Source: a bacterium
Lineage (GTDB): Bacteria > JAJRZV01
Length of the DNA: 51,192 nt
Direction: 5' to 3'
NCBI GenBank assembly: GCA_024275095.1
Contig: JAJRZV010000024.1
Span: forward strand, 1 to 51,192
How positions within the stretch are numbered: the stretch's first letter is position 1; every line of letters starts with the position of its first letter. The position numbers and the translations under genes were made by a program. This document shows positions 1 to 8,700 of this stretch, piece after piece. Below the pieces are notes generated by a model. That model ran no database searches. It was not told the DNA's origin and worked only from the letters and a program-made list of their open reading frames with translations.

Positions 1-2
1 GG

Positions 3-437
3 TTCCACAGTACTTTACTGTGGATGTTGCAGCGCGGCCTCCGTTTTGGTCCATTTGAATTTAATCCAGAAAGTGCACGGACGTTTTTGATCCACTTACG
101 AGCCCTCTCCCGACTACCGCTGATTACTGAGAATTTTGCAAGGAAGTTTGGTCCTGAAAGTGAACTGGCTCCTAAGGAAAAAGACGTTAAGAAACTTTTC
201 AACCTATATAAAGTTGGTAAAGATACAGACTTTCAGGAACTTCTCTTCTCTGTCCACACTTATTTTGCCTTTTTAATGAAACTAATTACAGCAGAAATTC
301 TGACATTAAGAGAAAAATCTCTTAGTTCATCTCTTGCTCTTGAACTTGCTCATGCTTCTGATGAGGAACTTAAAAACCGCCTTGAAGACATTGAAAATAG
401 TGAATTTACGCACGTAAAGGAATTACGAATTCCTTAG
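3..437 (+). pseudogene. Fragment of a large N6-adenine DNA methylase (Eco57I/type IIG-like), frameshifted
   Basis: The reading frame is open from the left edge; the first ATG is at 24. The segment around LLFSVHTYFAFLMKLITAEI is a hallmark I recognise from long Eco57I-type methylases/type IIG enzymes, in which LFAVHTYYALLMKLLAAE-like text lies N-terminal to the catalytic methylase core. The frame stops at 435-437, far short of such proteins (about 1000 residues). From 419 the second frame reads GITNSLEGDFP, which resembles the GI-NFLEGDFF text that follows in full-length relatives, so a single frameshift appears to have interrupted the gene. No methylase motif (NPPY) is present in the window. 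A perfect 8-bp inverted repeat (5-12/16-23) sits just before the ATG. Identification rests on recalled family text; the frameshift reading is seen in the sequence. Confidence 0.5.
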
Positions 438-702
438 AAGGTGACTTTCCCTTGCATATTTGTCCAGCGACACTATTAACCTCTCTATCACCCCCCTTCC
501 TCAAGCTCCTGTAACCTACCCAACGTCGATATCACCCCCTGCTTCGTCTTCTTCCCCTCCCTCCTGTTCTCAACCAGCTGATTGCCAAACAAAAAGTAAA
601 TTAAAGTTGGCACCGCAAACCTTGAGACACAAAAACCTGACCCTCTATTTTTCAATTACTTGGCCAGGCGCTACGTTAATTTTGGTGAATTAACTGGAGA
701 AG
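438..702. other. Degenerate intergenic stretch, no convincing gene
   Basis: Beyond the short frame-2 continuation of the methylase fragment, I find no reading frame with protein-like composition; the only open frame (460-693, plus) is rich in Pro/Ser runs and has no plausible start context. The text AAAACCTGACCCTCTATTTTT around 640-660 resembles the T-rich GACCC termini often seen next to REP-associated transposase elements, but no transposase is present. Together with the flanking gene stubs this looks like a decay zone. Confidence 0.4.
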
Positions 703-882
703 ATGGGCCAGGGCACAGCACCCATTGGCGAGGCAATTGAGACCAACGGCCAGGTGAAAGAAATTACCAATTGCTACGTATGTGATGCTGCGTTTATACC
801 CGAAGCTCTGGACAGGCCGATGGTTCTTACCATCATGGCGTTTGCGAAAAAAGTAGCAAGAGAACTATTGAATCCGGGTTAA
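703..882 (+). pseudogene. C-terminal stub of a GMC-family oxidoreductase
   Basis: A 59-codon frame starts at ATG 703 and ends at TAA 880-882; a stop at 691-693 closes it upstream. Its text matches the extreme C-terminus of GMC oxidoreductases: MG near the start, a NG-V short loop, NCYVCDAAFIPEALDRP (family pattern NLYVADASVFP with a Pro-rich tail), then TIMAFAKKVARELL (family pattern TI-ALA-R-A). The FAD-binding N-terminus and most of the substrate domain, roughly 450 residues, are absent and are not found upstream. It is therefore a remnant left by deletion rather than a small gene. The family match is confident; whether any product is made is doubtful. Confidence 0.6.
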
Positions 883-893
883 GGTTTTATGTG

Positions 894-1259
894 TTACTCT
901 TCTCTCTCTTCCTCGAGTTTTTTAACAAAGTTTTTTATACGGCTGACTTTTCGTGGCGTGAGATCGAGAAAGCGAATACCCATGCCCGGCATTTGAGACC
1001 GATGTCTGACCTCTTCAGGTCTGACCATCCATCGAACCTCACCTTTAAGGTTAAGGGGTACCTTCTGACCCGGAATATAAAATCGAAGATTAACAATTGT
1101 GCCGGTGTCCAGGGGTTTGGTAGTATGGATAAACATTCCACCATGAGAAATATTTTTTGCAAAATCAGCCGAAAACTTGTCACCTGTGGAATATTCGACC
1201 TTTAACTCAACGGTGTAACGTTTGTGTTTGCGCCTTTCTCTGGTTTTTTGTGCCACCAT
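894..1259 (-). CDS. PilZ domain protein (TIGR02266-like)
   Basis: A 121-residue single-domain protein. The c-di-GMP-binding signature is present: RRKHKR (R-x3-R) at residues 9-14 and NISHGGMFI (N/D-x-S-x-x-G) at residues 36-44, followed by a beta-barrel with VNLRFYIPG and GEVRWMVR. The form GIRFLDLTP near the end is typical of the short PilZ proteins abundant in Myxococcus (TIGR02266). Start: ATG 1259 is preceded by AGGAGT with 5-base spacing, which supports it even though it overlaps the small upstream frame. It is the last gene of the TolQ/TolR/TPR operon. Inference: it may couple c-di-GMP to the envelope machine encoded upstream; M. xanthus gliding and type IV pilus systems also carry PilZ proteins, but no specific partner can be read here. 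Confidence 0.9.
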   Translation of the reverse strand: MVAQKTRERRKHKRYTVELKVEYSTGDKFSADFAKNISHGGMFIHTTKPLDTGTIVNLRFYIPGQKVPLNLKGEVRWMVRPEEVRHRSQMPGMGIRFLDLTPRKVSRIKNFVKKLEEEREE

Positions 1260-1650
1260 TGTTTACTCCTTTGGATCTGGATTTTTGCAGGTCTTTATAA
1301 CACCGATCGAGAAACACTGAAAGAATCTTACTGTACGTTTCTCGATCGATCTTGTTCGTGGCTGAGTTCTTAAACCTTTTCGAAAGAAGTGTGAATATTT
1401 CGGCGTAGACACTTTTTCTCGCCGCGTTCACATTCGACAGGTTGCTTAAACATTCTCCCAGAGATTGAAGTTTCAATTTTACTTTTTCACTGGATCCAAA
1501 ATTTTCCTTTTCCCCGGAAATACCAGCAAGAGGAAGAAATGCGAGAGTTATCAGGAGGCCACAGTAAATACAATAGGATAACTGACGGTTACCTCTCCTC
1601 CCTCTTTTGGAGGCGGGAAGCGAAGCCTCCTGATAACTCTCAACACGCAT
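1207..1650 (-). CDS. Possible small exported hypothetical protein
   Basis: A 147-residue frame overlaps the end of the TonB-like gene by 100 bases and the start of the PilZ gene by 53 bases. After about 23 residues rich in Arg there is a hydrophobic stretch (YCIYCGLLITLAFLPLAG) that could be a signal sequence, then a helical Cys-containing region (LGECLSNLSN, FLDRCYKDL). ATG 1650 has GGAGG 7 bases upstream, but those bases also encode the conserved EEVEG segment of the overlapping protein, so the site may be accidental; the real start may lie closer to 1551. The span 1260-1550 would otherwise be a 290-base gap inside a tight operon, which favours a gene here. I recognise no family. Confidence 0.45.
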   Translation of the reverse strand: MRVESYQEASLPASKRGRRGNRQLSYCIYCGLLITLAFLPLAGISGEKENFGSSEKVKLKLQSLGECLSNLSNVNAARKSVYAEIFTLLSKRFKNSATNKIDRETYSKILSVFLDRCYKDLQKSRSKGVNNGGTKNQRKAQTQTLHR

Positions 1651-2516
1651 CCTTCAACCTCCTCGTTATTCAGGGTAGAACTTTCTATGGAGTATTTGGT
1701 GACTCTTCCTTTTGCGTTAATAGTAAATTTGACAACTACTTTTCCGTGAAGTTGCGGATTCTTTTTAAGTACCTTTTCATAACAGTATTTAATCATGCCC
1801 ATGCGTCTCATAATTGTTTGACGAATACTGTTGGCATCAAGAAATCCTGTGATTTTGGGTCCCTCTGTTCGTATCCTGCTGGCAACTTTCACGTTTTCTT
1901 TCCCACCAAGCCCTACCGAGCCACCTTCCGTAGCCTTGAGCTCACCGATACCCACACCACCTCCGCCTGTGCCACCAGCTCTTGCCACGCCCAGCTCCTT
2001 AGCAGAACGTGCAAGTTTAACTCCGGCCACCTGCCTCATTGCCTCGTCCAGATCCTTGGCAAAACCAGCACCTTTTGAAAGAATATCAGCAAGAGCGCCC
2101 CCGCCTTTTCGCTTACTTGTAATCAATGCGAGAAGACCTTTCGTCCTCACCTTTTGACGTATCATTTCACGGCGTTTGGCCTCATCAATACTTGTACCCT
2201 TGCCTCCAGTACCTTCCTCGTCAGTTTTACCGGGGCCCGCTTTTTCACCCTCCTCTCCAGTACCCTCCTGTGCCTGAGTTTCCTCCTTTTGAGCCACTGT
2301 CGTAGCAGCCGGCGTTTTCTGCTCTTCTACCAGTTTGGGAGCGATAATTTTTATAAACCGCTTGGGTATAAACCGCTGTATTTCCTCAATGGACTCGAAT
2401 TTGGGAATCTTCACATGATAAAGGTAAAAAATAACAGCATTGTGCACGACAAACGAAATAACAAGAACAATAGCAAAAATCATATCTGTTCGCCTGTCTT
2501 TAATACTCGAATTCAT
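1551..2516 (-). CDS. TonB-like protein with AgmX/PglI-type C-terminal domain
   Basis: A 321-residue inner-membrane-anchored protein: one N-terminal transmembrane helix (about residues 13-31), a long low-complexity Glu/Gly/Thr linker (about 65-215) and a C-terminal TonB/AgmX-like domain (about 235-321) with RMGMIKYCYEKVLKKNP, VVVKFTINAKGRV and GCVLRVIRRLRFPPP. These are hallmarks of the AgmX/PglI C-terminal domain. In M. xanthus such proteins (GltG, GltJ) span the periplasm and couple the AglRQS proton channel to periplasmic Glt proteins. ATG overlaps the stop of the preceding ExbD gene by 4 bases. Predicted role (inference): transmits force or energy from the ExbB/ExbD motor to the TPR components of this operon. 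Two conserved Cys in the C-terminal domain may form a disulfide. Confidence 0.85.
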   Translation of the reverse strand: MNSSIKDRRTDMIFAIVLVISFVVHNAVIFYLYHVKIPKFESIEEIQRFIPKRFIKIIAPKLVEEQKTPAATTVAQKEETQAQEGTGEEGEKAGPGKTDEEGTGGKGTSIDEAKRREMIRQKVRTKGLLALITSKRKGGGALADILSKGAGFAKDLDEAMRQVAGVKLARSAKELGVARAGGTGGGGVGIGELKATEGGSVGLGGKENVKVASRIRTEGPKITGFLDANSIRQTIMRRMGMIKYCYEKVLKKNPQLHGKVVVKFTINAKGRVTKYSIESSTLNNEEVEGCVLRVIRRLRFPPPKEGGEVTVSYPIVFTVAS

Positions 2517-3019
2517 GACTCTTTCCCTTTTCCCTTTTCTTCCTTGTATGTGGCAAACTTGAACAGCGCGAACTCTGCTTGACCGGCAGTGTACATAATT
2601 TTCTTCAGAAGTAAGAACGGCATCCCCTTGTCTGCAATGAGTGTGAGTTTACCTTCAAACTCTTCCCCTCTGAGTCGAGCAAAATATTTCTGTTTCTCGG
2701 CTTCCTTGGTGAGGGCCTCATACAGACCTGGAATAAGGAACTCCTCTTCTTTCATGTTCTCGACATTCCAATTGTTTAGCTTCGCAATGACTTTATCGCC
2801 ATACACAATTTTGTCCTTAGTCACGATAATAGAAGCAGTCACCTCGGGTGTTCGATCAGAAGAGGAAACCGGTAAGGTAAGGTTGGGCATATTCACATTG
2901 AGCTCTGGCTGGGTAGAAAAACTTTTAAGCAAAAACACAAGAAGAATCGTGAGCATATCCACCATGGAATTGAGCATAAGGGACATGACAGGCTGAAGCC
3001 TTTTCTTTCTTCTTGCCAT
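2513..3019 (-). CDS. ExbD/TolR-family biopolymer transport protein (Asp retained)
   Basis: A 168-residue ExbD/TolR protein. Its single transmembrane helix (about residues 13-33) contains SMVDMLTILLVFLL, with D21 at the place of the conserved proton-translocating Asp of ExbD/TolR (LIDVMLVLLIIF). The rest is a periplasmic domain of the usual ExbD fold. It lies 27 bases after the first ExbD gene and overlaps the TonB-like gene by 4 bases, so the order is ExbB, ExbD, ExbD, TonB-like, as in aglR-aglQ-aglS systems. Of the two ExbD copies, this one carries the acidic residue expected for proton-motive-force coupling. The periplasmic part is longer than that of E. coli ExbD (141 residues). Confidence 0.9.
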   Translation of the reverse strand: MARRKKRLQPVMSLMLNSMVDMLTILLVFLLKSFSTQPELNVNMPNLTLPVSSSDRTPEVTASIIVTKDKIVYGDKVIAKLNNWNVENMKEEEFLIPGLYEALTKEAEKQKYFARLRGEEFEGKLTLIADKGMPFLLLKKIMYTAGQAEFALFKFATYKEEKGKGKES

Positions 3020-3046
3020 TTTTATTTACACTCCACAAACATTTTC

Positions 3047-3598
3047 TTATTGCACACTCGCCCCTAAGGAAATGTTGGGATGAAGTACCACCTTTTTCTT
3101 CTGCCCGTTCTCCACCACATACTTCACCGAGCTAAAATTTTTATCTATCGTATCCATTGTGCTCACAATAAGCTGGTAATCAATACTATCTTCAGCCACT
3201 ACTATGACATCATTTTCATCAGGATACTTGGCCTTAATCTTCTTAAGTATGCTCGCGAGCTTGTCAAAATCGTAAGTGCCATCAGGTGCTCGAGGCACCG
3301 TTGTTTTCTTGCCTCTCTCAGCGATAACCCCACCAGCCCCACCCACGTAAAATCCCTCGTCAGTAATTGCAATGGTGAGGTTAAGTCGCGGCTTTTCTTC
3401 TTCCTTTTTCACTTCTTCCTGAGATGCATCTCCCACAGCAGGCAACGTGGTGTCGAGCACTGAAATCTGGACAAACACTGCCGCAAGAAGCATAAAAGGT
3501 ATGAGAGCAAGAAAAAGATTCATCACTGGCACAATGTGCAACTCCGTGTCACCAGAGAGTTTGCGTTTAATTCTCTGTGACGGTTTTACGTAAGGCAA
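3047..3598 (-). CDS. ExbD/TolR-family protein, Asp replaced by Asn
   Basis: A 183-residue ExbD/TolR protein with one transmembrane helix (about residues 22-45) reading HIVPVMNLFLALIPFMLL. Aligned on the Pro of the family motif (TPLIDV), the proton-relay Asp is replaced by N27. The periplasmic domain ends in YVVENGQKKKVVLHPNISLG. It is 3 bases downstream of the ExbB gene. The Asn means this subunit probably cannot carry protons by the classical mechanism, so a mixed dimer with the Asp-bearing paralogue encoded next would have one active and one silent helix. The alignment is by eye over a short motif, but the absence of any Asp or Glu within this helix is visible. Confidence 0.87.
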   Translation of the reverse strand: MPYVKPSQRIKRKLSGDTELHIVPVMNLFLALIPFMLLAAVFVQISVLDTTLPAVGDASQEEVKKEEEKPRLNLTIAITDEGFYVGGAGGVIAERGKKTTVPRAPDGTYDFDKLASILKKIKAKYPDENDVIVVAEDSIDYQLIVSTMDTIDKNFSSVKYVVENGQKKKVVLHPNISLGASVQ

Positions 3599-3601
3599 GG
3601 T

Positions 3602-4330
3602 TCACACCTTTACTGTTACTTTCGTGGTCTCTTCTTCTTTGATAGAAGAAAGCAGCCGCAGGAGTTTAAACGAATACTCATCGATGTCATCGGTTAATTT
3701 GGTGGTTTTACCTACAAGAATGGAGTAAATAAACATGGTCGGGATTGCCACTATCAGACCAAATGCGGTGGTGTTCATAGCGACCGCGATCCCCTTGGCA
3801 AGGAGGAGCTGTTTTTCACTGGGAGATGCGTGAGCCAGAGCATTAAAGGCCTGAATCAACCCAATAATTGTACCAAGGAGTCCCAACAGTGTTGCCACGT
3901 TAGCAGTCATTTGGAGGTAGTGGGTTCGTTTCTGAATGTCAGGAACCACTTCCAGAACTGCCTGGTCAATTGCATTCTGAATTTCATAGTCAGGTTTATC
4001 CGCCACTTCAAGTGCAGCTTTAAAAACCTTTGCCAGGGCGCTCTTGCCGTATTTTTCACATATCTTCATCGCACTTGCAACCTTCCCCTTCCGAAGTGTC
4101 TGCTGAATACTGCCCCAGAATTTCTCGGCATTCACGGAATAGATACCGTAAAGTACTATTGCTCGCTCAATAATAATGGCCAGTGCAAAGACTGACATAA
4201 GAGCAATAGGATACATGAACGGTCCGCCCTGCTGGAAAAATTCCGCAATTCGATAAAACATGTGTTGCCCCCGCGATATATCCGCCTGGTTCTGCGCGGC
4301 CATTGCGGCAATGAGAATAATGGAGTGCAT
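3602..4330 (-). CDS. MotA/TolQ/ExbB proton channel family protein (AglR-like)
   Basis: A 242-residue three-helix protein of the ExbB/TolQ family. Helix 1 is at about residues 35-60; the hallmark pair ANVATLLGLLGTIIGLIQAF (about 143-162) and VAMNTTAFGLIVAIPTMFIY (about 183-202) carries the conserved Thr residues lining the ion path. It assembles as a pentamer around ExbD helices in the inner membrane and uses the proton-motive force. It is followed closely by two exbD genes and a TonB-like gene, and preceded by TPR genes, which points to an AglRQS-like motor rather than siderophore uptake or Tol-Pal: there is no TonB receptor, tolB or pal nearby. ATG 4330 is preceded by GGAGG (in GGTTGAAAGATG context) 11 bases after the upstream stop. 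Confidence 0.92.
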   Translation of the reverse strand: MHSIILIAAMAAQNQADISRGQHMFYRIAEFFQQGGPFMYPIALMSVFALAIIIERAIVLYGIYSVNAEKFWGSIQQTLRKGKVASAMKICEKYGKSALAKVFKAALEVADKPDYEIQNAIDQAVLEVVPDIQKRTHYLQMTANVATLLGLLGTIIGLIQAFNALAHASPSEKQLLLAKGIAVAMNTTAFGLIVAIPTMFIYSILVGKTTKLTDDIDEYSFKLLRLLSSIKEEETTKVTVKV

Positions 4331-4341
4331 CTTTCAACCTC

Positions 4342-4632
4342 CTATTTCAGGTTATTATCCGTTACGGCCAGGATTATCCTGTCAACAAATTTCTTATTTT
4401 TTGCATTCTCTTCCAGTATACGAGCTTTGGTGGAACGCTGAAGAATAATCATGGCTTCAGGTTTTTGTATCTTGCCTCGAATCACCATTTCTTCCAAGCG
4501 GATTACCTTGGCGCGTTTCTTCTTGGGTTTAGCTTTGGCATACGAGTCAAGCGGCTGCAATGCAAATAAAATGCCCAGAGCGCATCCTGCAGCAACCAGA
4601 AATTTACCCAAGTTAAGGCCTCGCCCCCTCAT
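4342..4632 (-). CDS. Small exported protein of the ExbB/TPR operon
   Basis: A protein of 96 residues when started at ATG 4632, which has GGAG six bases upstream; an in-frame ATG at 4665 would lengthen it into the preceding gene. It has a signal-like N-terminus (FLVAAGCALGILFALQPL then YAKA), a Lys-rich patch (AKPKKKRAKVI), then RLEEMVIRGKIQKPEAMIIL, and a C-terminal helix with KKFVDRIILAV. I recall a short RLEEMVIEG-IQKP-like motif in small periplasmic proteins encoded beside AglR/TolQ genes in delta-proteobacteria, but no function is known to me. Its place between the TPR lipoprotein and the ExbB gene suggests a periplasmic part of the same machine. Confidence 0.72.
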   Translation of the reverse strand: MRGRGLNLGKFLVAAGCALGILFALQPLDSYAKAKPKKKRAKVIRLEEMVIRGKIQKPEAMIILQRSTKARILEENAKNKKFVDRIILAVTDNNLK

Positions 4633-5797
4633 TCCCTTCTCCCGTCTTCTTTTCCCCAGAGACATCCCCTCGGGGAGGCTGTTCCACCGCCTCCTTAGGT
4701 TTCATTTTAGCAGAGGTCATCTTTTCAAGCAATTCTATGCGCTTCTGCACTTCCTTGAGGTGTTCCGGTGGCGCATCTTTTCCGAGTAATTCTGCGTACT
4801 GCTTCAAATATTCAAGAGCCAGTTTCGGTTTGCCAAGATAATCCTGATAAAGATTGGCTAAGTTGTACAAAGCAGGCTTTCGGTCCTTCAGATACCTTAA
4901 AGCTGTCTTATATTCTTTTTCTGCTTCTTCCAGCAGCCCTTTCTTTCGCATGATGATACCCCTCAGCAGGTGACCCTCCCCCCCTCGTGGACGTGCACGT
5001 ACAGCCTTTGCAATATGCTCTTCTGCATCGTCCATACGGCCAAGCTTCAATTCCAAACGTGCCAGATTAACAAGAGCCTGATAATAATTCTTTTTCAATG
5101 AGATGGCCGTTTTAAACTCATCCACAGCATCTGCCAAATAACCCAAGCGCTCGTAAATAAGGCCCAGTAAATTATGAGCTATATAATTTTTGGGAAAACG
5201 GCTGGTTAATTCTCTGAGTATGTAAATACCCATTTTATCCTTGCCGCTTTCATAATAAGCAAATCCAAGGGTTAAAAGAGCACTTTCAATGTTTCCATAT
5301 TTACGAATTACAAAAAGGCTCTCTCTGATTGCATCATCATAATCACCTCTTAATCGCAAAAGAATCGCCCTGTTGACCCGCGGGACCGGATTATCCGGTG
5401 CCATTATAAGAGCCTGATTAAGAGCACTGAGCGAATCATCCAGACGCCCGAGCTTTTTGTAACAAGCTGCTAAATTAATCCAGGCTTCTACAAATCCGGG
5501 TTCTTTTTCGATGGCTTTCCGGTAGAGAGCGATGGCCTCCTTATACTTTCGCAATTTTCGTTTCTTGTTGGCCAAATTAAACAGCCCTACCGGATCCGTA
5601 GGAATTAATTCTTTTTCTTCCTCTATCGCTTTGGCTGCAAGTCCCTCTTCACGCTCCTCTTCACCAAGCTTCTTTACATTTTCAAGTACGCGCGGTTTGG
5701 CCTCGGGAACCTTTTTTACACATCCAGCACTCACCGAAAAAACAACCAGCAATATCGTGCTCAAAAATTTATATGATGTCTTCTTCCTGAGCTTCAT
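4613..5797 (-). CDS. TPR-repeat lipoprotein (GltE/AglT-like)
   Basis: A 394-residue lipoprotein: signal peptide with lipobox SAGC (C26, followed by Val, so outer-membrane sorting is likely), a charged linker, then about eight tetratricopeptide repeats from about residue 68 to 350 (for example GLFNLANKKRKLRKYKEAIALYRKAIE and EAWINLAACYKKLGRLDDSL, split here into their repeats), then a Lys/Glu-rich tail. Start ATG 5797 overlaps the stop of the large TPR gene by 4 bases. In the M. xanthus Glt system a TPR outer-membrane-associated protein (AglT/GltE) is encoded beside the large TPR protein AgmU/GltD; gene order and architecture here are similar. Function by analogy only: a scaffold between inner-membrane motor and outer membrane. 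Confidence 0.85.
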   Translation of the reverse strand: MKLRKKTSYKFLSTILLVVFSVSAGCVKKVPEAKPRVLENVKKLGEEEREEGLAAKAIEEEKELIPTDPVGLFNLANKKRKLRKYKEAIALYRKAIEKEPGFVEAWINLAACYKKLGRLDDSLSALNQALIMAPDNPVPRVNRAILLRLRGDYDDAIRESLFVIRKYGNIESALLTLGFAYYESGKDKMGIYILRELTSRFPKNYIAHNLLGLIYERLGYLADAVDEFKTAISLKKNYYQALVNLARLELKLGRMDDAEEHIAKAVRARPRGGEGHLLRGIIMRKKGLLEEAEKEYKTALRYLKDRKPALYNLANLYQDYLGKPKLALEYLKQYAELLGKDAPPEHLKEVQKRIELLEKMTSAKMKPKEAVEQPPRGDVSGEKKTGEGNEGARP

Positions 5798-8700
5798 TTG
5801 ATTACAGGGCGCATGATGTAAAAATCTTTACGAAACTTTTCCAGTGTCTGCAGGGGCGACTTATGAAAAAAGCGATCGAGTTTTCCACTAAGGAGAAACT
5901 GAGAAACCCGGCTTTTTTCTTTAACCGCCACTCTCAAACGACTGAACGTTGTCTTTTCCGGAGTGGTATCTCCGTATACGTAAAAGAAATCGTCAATGGC
6001 AAATGCCATCTTTTCGTCAGCCCGTTTCATTTCGTAACCCGGCTGCAGTTCCTGTAAAAGCAATCTGGACTTATAAACCCATTCGTTCTCGATCCCCAGC
6101 TTCTCCGCATACTCAATCGCTCGCTTCACAGCCTCGGTAGCCTTGTCCTCAATGGGAAAAGCCTGTGCTTCAAGCTCCTGTCTGTAGATATCTTCCTCTT
6201 CAGGAGTCAAACCCGGAGGTACGGGCGCATCATAAAGCGCCTCTGCAAAATCTTTATACGCTCGTGCAATAAGGTAAAGCGCGCCTTCCGCCCAGTAAGC
6301 GTCACCATATTGTGGTATGTTCACAAGCTCTTCGGTAAGTTTCTTCAACATTTCCGCTTTCTTTTCAAGAAGTCGCTTCATCCTCTTCATGGGAAGTTTA
6401 AGTTTGATGGCATCATATTCCTCGTACATTCTGTAGAGAATGTTAAAATGAGCTGCAGCAGCTATTTCCGCGTATCTCTTTTTATCATCGGAAGAGAGTT
6501 TGGTGAATGTCTTTAATACTTCTGTATAATACTTTTTCGCCTTTTTCCATTCATTTTGAGTCTTAAAATAATTGGCTATCCACAACTGGGCTTTTATTAC
6601 GTTGACATAATCGGTGGGGAACCTTTTAATGTATCCAAAGTAAATATCAAGAGCTTCTTTTTTCGAGTCCATCTTTTCAAAACACTCTGCCATACTTAGA
6701 AGAAACTCCCGAACCTTTTCATCCTTAGGGAACCGCTTGATGTATTCTCGATAAAACATTACCGCCTGTGAATAATGCCCGAGATCATGATTAATCTTTG
6801 CCGCATTGTAAAGAGAATACTTGCTCTCCTTCGCCCGTGGAAAACGTTGATATACCTGGGTGTAATACTTCAAAGCACTTTCAAAATCAAACACCCTGTC
6901 GTAAAGAGAAGCCAGCTTGAACAGTACCTTTACAGTAAGCTCTGATTTTGGGTACTTCTCTGCAAATTCCTCCAGCACGTTGATCGCTTCTGAATAATCA
7001 CCCTTACCTTCGTAAGAGACAGCTATGTTAAAAAGAGCCTTTTCCGAAAGGTCAGTTCCTGCAAAACGAGCAATCACCCGTTTGAACAGCGAAATGGCTT
7101 CGTCATATTTCGCCTCTTCCATTCTCTTCATTGCTGCTTTGAACAGGGAACCTCCCACAATACCCGTGATATATTCCTTAATCTCTGGCGTGAGTATTTC
7201 CGGTCGTGCTAAAAATTCAAACCCTGTTTTGTAAAGATTATCATAATCGGAAAGATCTACATATATTTTGATAATATTTTTAACCGCGTCATCTGTTAAG
7301 GTAGTGTTAAAATAGTTATCTACAATTATACGAAACAGGGAAATGGCATCACGTGGATCACCGTGCTTCATCAATAAATATCCTGCTCTGTAAATAATAG
7401 CTGGAGTTCTGGGATCAAATGGAAATAAATCCATATACCATTTTGCATAAGAAGCATATATCTTTATGAGTTGTTTTATTTCTTTTTTCGACATATCGCT
7501 GCGTTCCTGAAAAATCGAATCAAGAGAATAAATAGCATTGTAGGCAGCCTGTTGAATATATTTGTTCTCAATGCCGGGGATATTTATCTCAGCAGCTTTT
7601 TTATAACTATCAGATGCTTTCAGATAGTAGTGTTGTGTAAATAGTATTTCTCCTTTAAGAAAATACGCATCAGATATGTAATAACTCCGAGGAAAATACT
7701 TGATCAATGTATTGTAATAATAAAGTGCTTTTTCATAAAAAGGCTCTGCCTTTTCATCTGATCTCTTTTCGGCTTCTGAATGATAATACTTGGCCAGTTC
7801 AATAATCGTTTCTTCAACATTTTTAAGAATTGAAGCGCGCTTCTTTTTGCCTATCTTTGCACGGGAATACCAATCAGCGTCAGGGAGAAAGGTTTTTATG
7901 AACTTATCCTTCCATTCAAGCATTTTTTCAAGCTGGTTTTGTTCAGAGTAATAATCAGAGATTTTCCTGTAGACTTCCGGTACAAGGTCGGAATATGCAT
8001 ATCTATTAAGAAAATAAAAAAGAACCTCAAGGGCCTTCTGTACATCACCCCTTTCGTGATAAATGTCCGAAATTTTCAAAACAATTTCACGTGCAAATTT
8101 GGGACCCATCCGCTCTGCAAGAAATTTTTCCGCATCTTCCACACTTGTCTTTTCCGCGAGACTTACAGCAAGGTATTCTTTGGATTCCTGTAACAATGAA
8201 GTTTCTGATTTATGTGTTTCGAAGTATTTAATAGACTTCAGGAAATATCGCACTGCATTGTCATAATCTTCCATCTTGTAATAAGACCATGCAAGTTTGT
8301 ACAGGGCCTTGTCATAAAACGGGCTTTGAGGGTGAGCTTCGATGAGGCTGTAATAAGCCACAGCGTTTTCTAAATCGTTTTCATTAAAGTAGATTTCACC
8401 GGCACGAAATGCCGCCTCGTCATAAAGACGACTCATAAATCTCTCATCAGCAATTTGTTTGAAATATTTTAATGCTTCTTCGGGCACCTGCATTTCATAC
8501 CAGCAGTATCCCAGGAGATAAAGTACGATATCAGCATCTCTGTGTTCTGGATAAAGTTTTAAAAACTTCAAGTACAGATCAATAGACTTACTGTAATCCT
8601 TAAAAGGCGGCAGTTCATTCTCCTTGAGCTCGCCTCTTTCCAGTTTCTGTTGGTACTGGGCGACCTTGCGCTGGTATTCAATGCTCGCTTTCTCATAGTA

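Noticed and set aside
460-693. Plus-strand open frame of 77 codons
   Set aside because: Pro/Ser low complexity, no ribosome-binding site, no family resemblance; lies in a decayed region.
1539-2078. Plus-strand open frame of 179 codons
   Set aside because: Antisense to the TonB-like gene, whose frame carries clear AgmX/PglI motifs.
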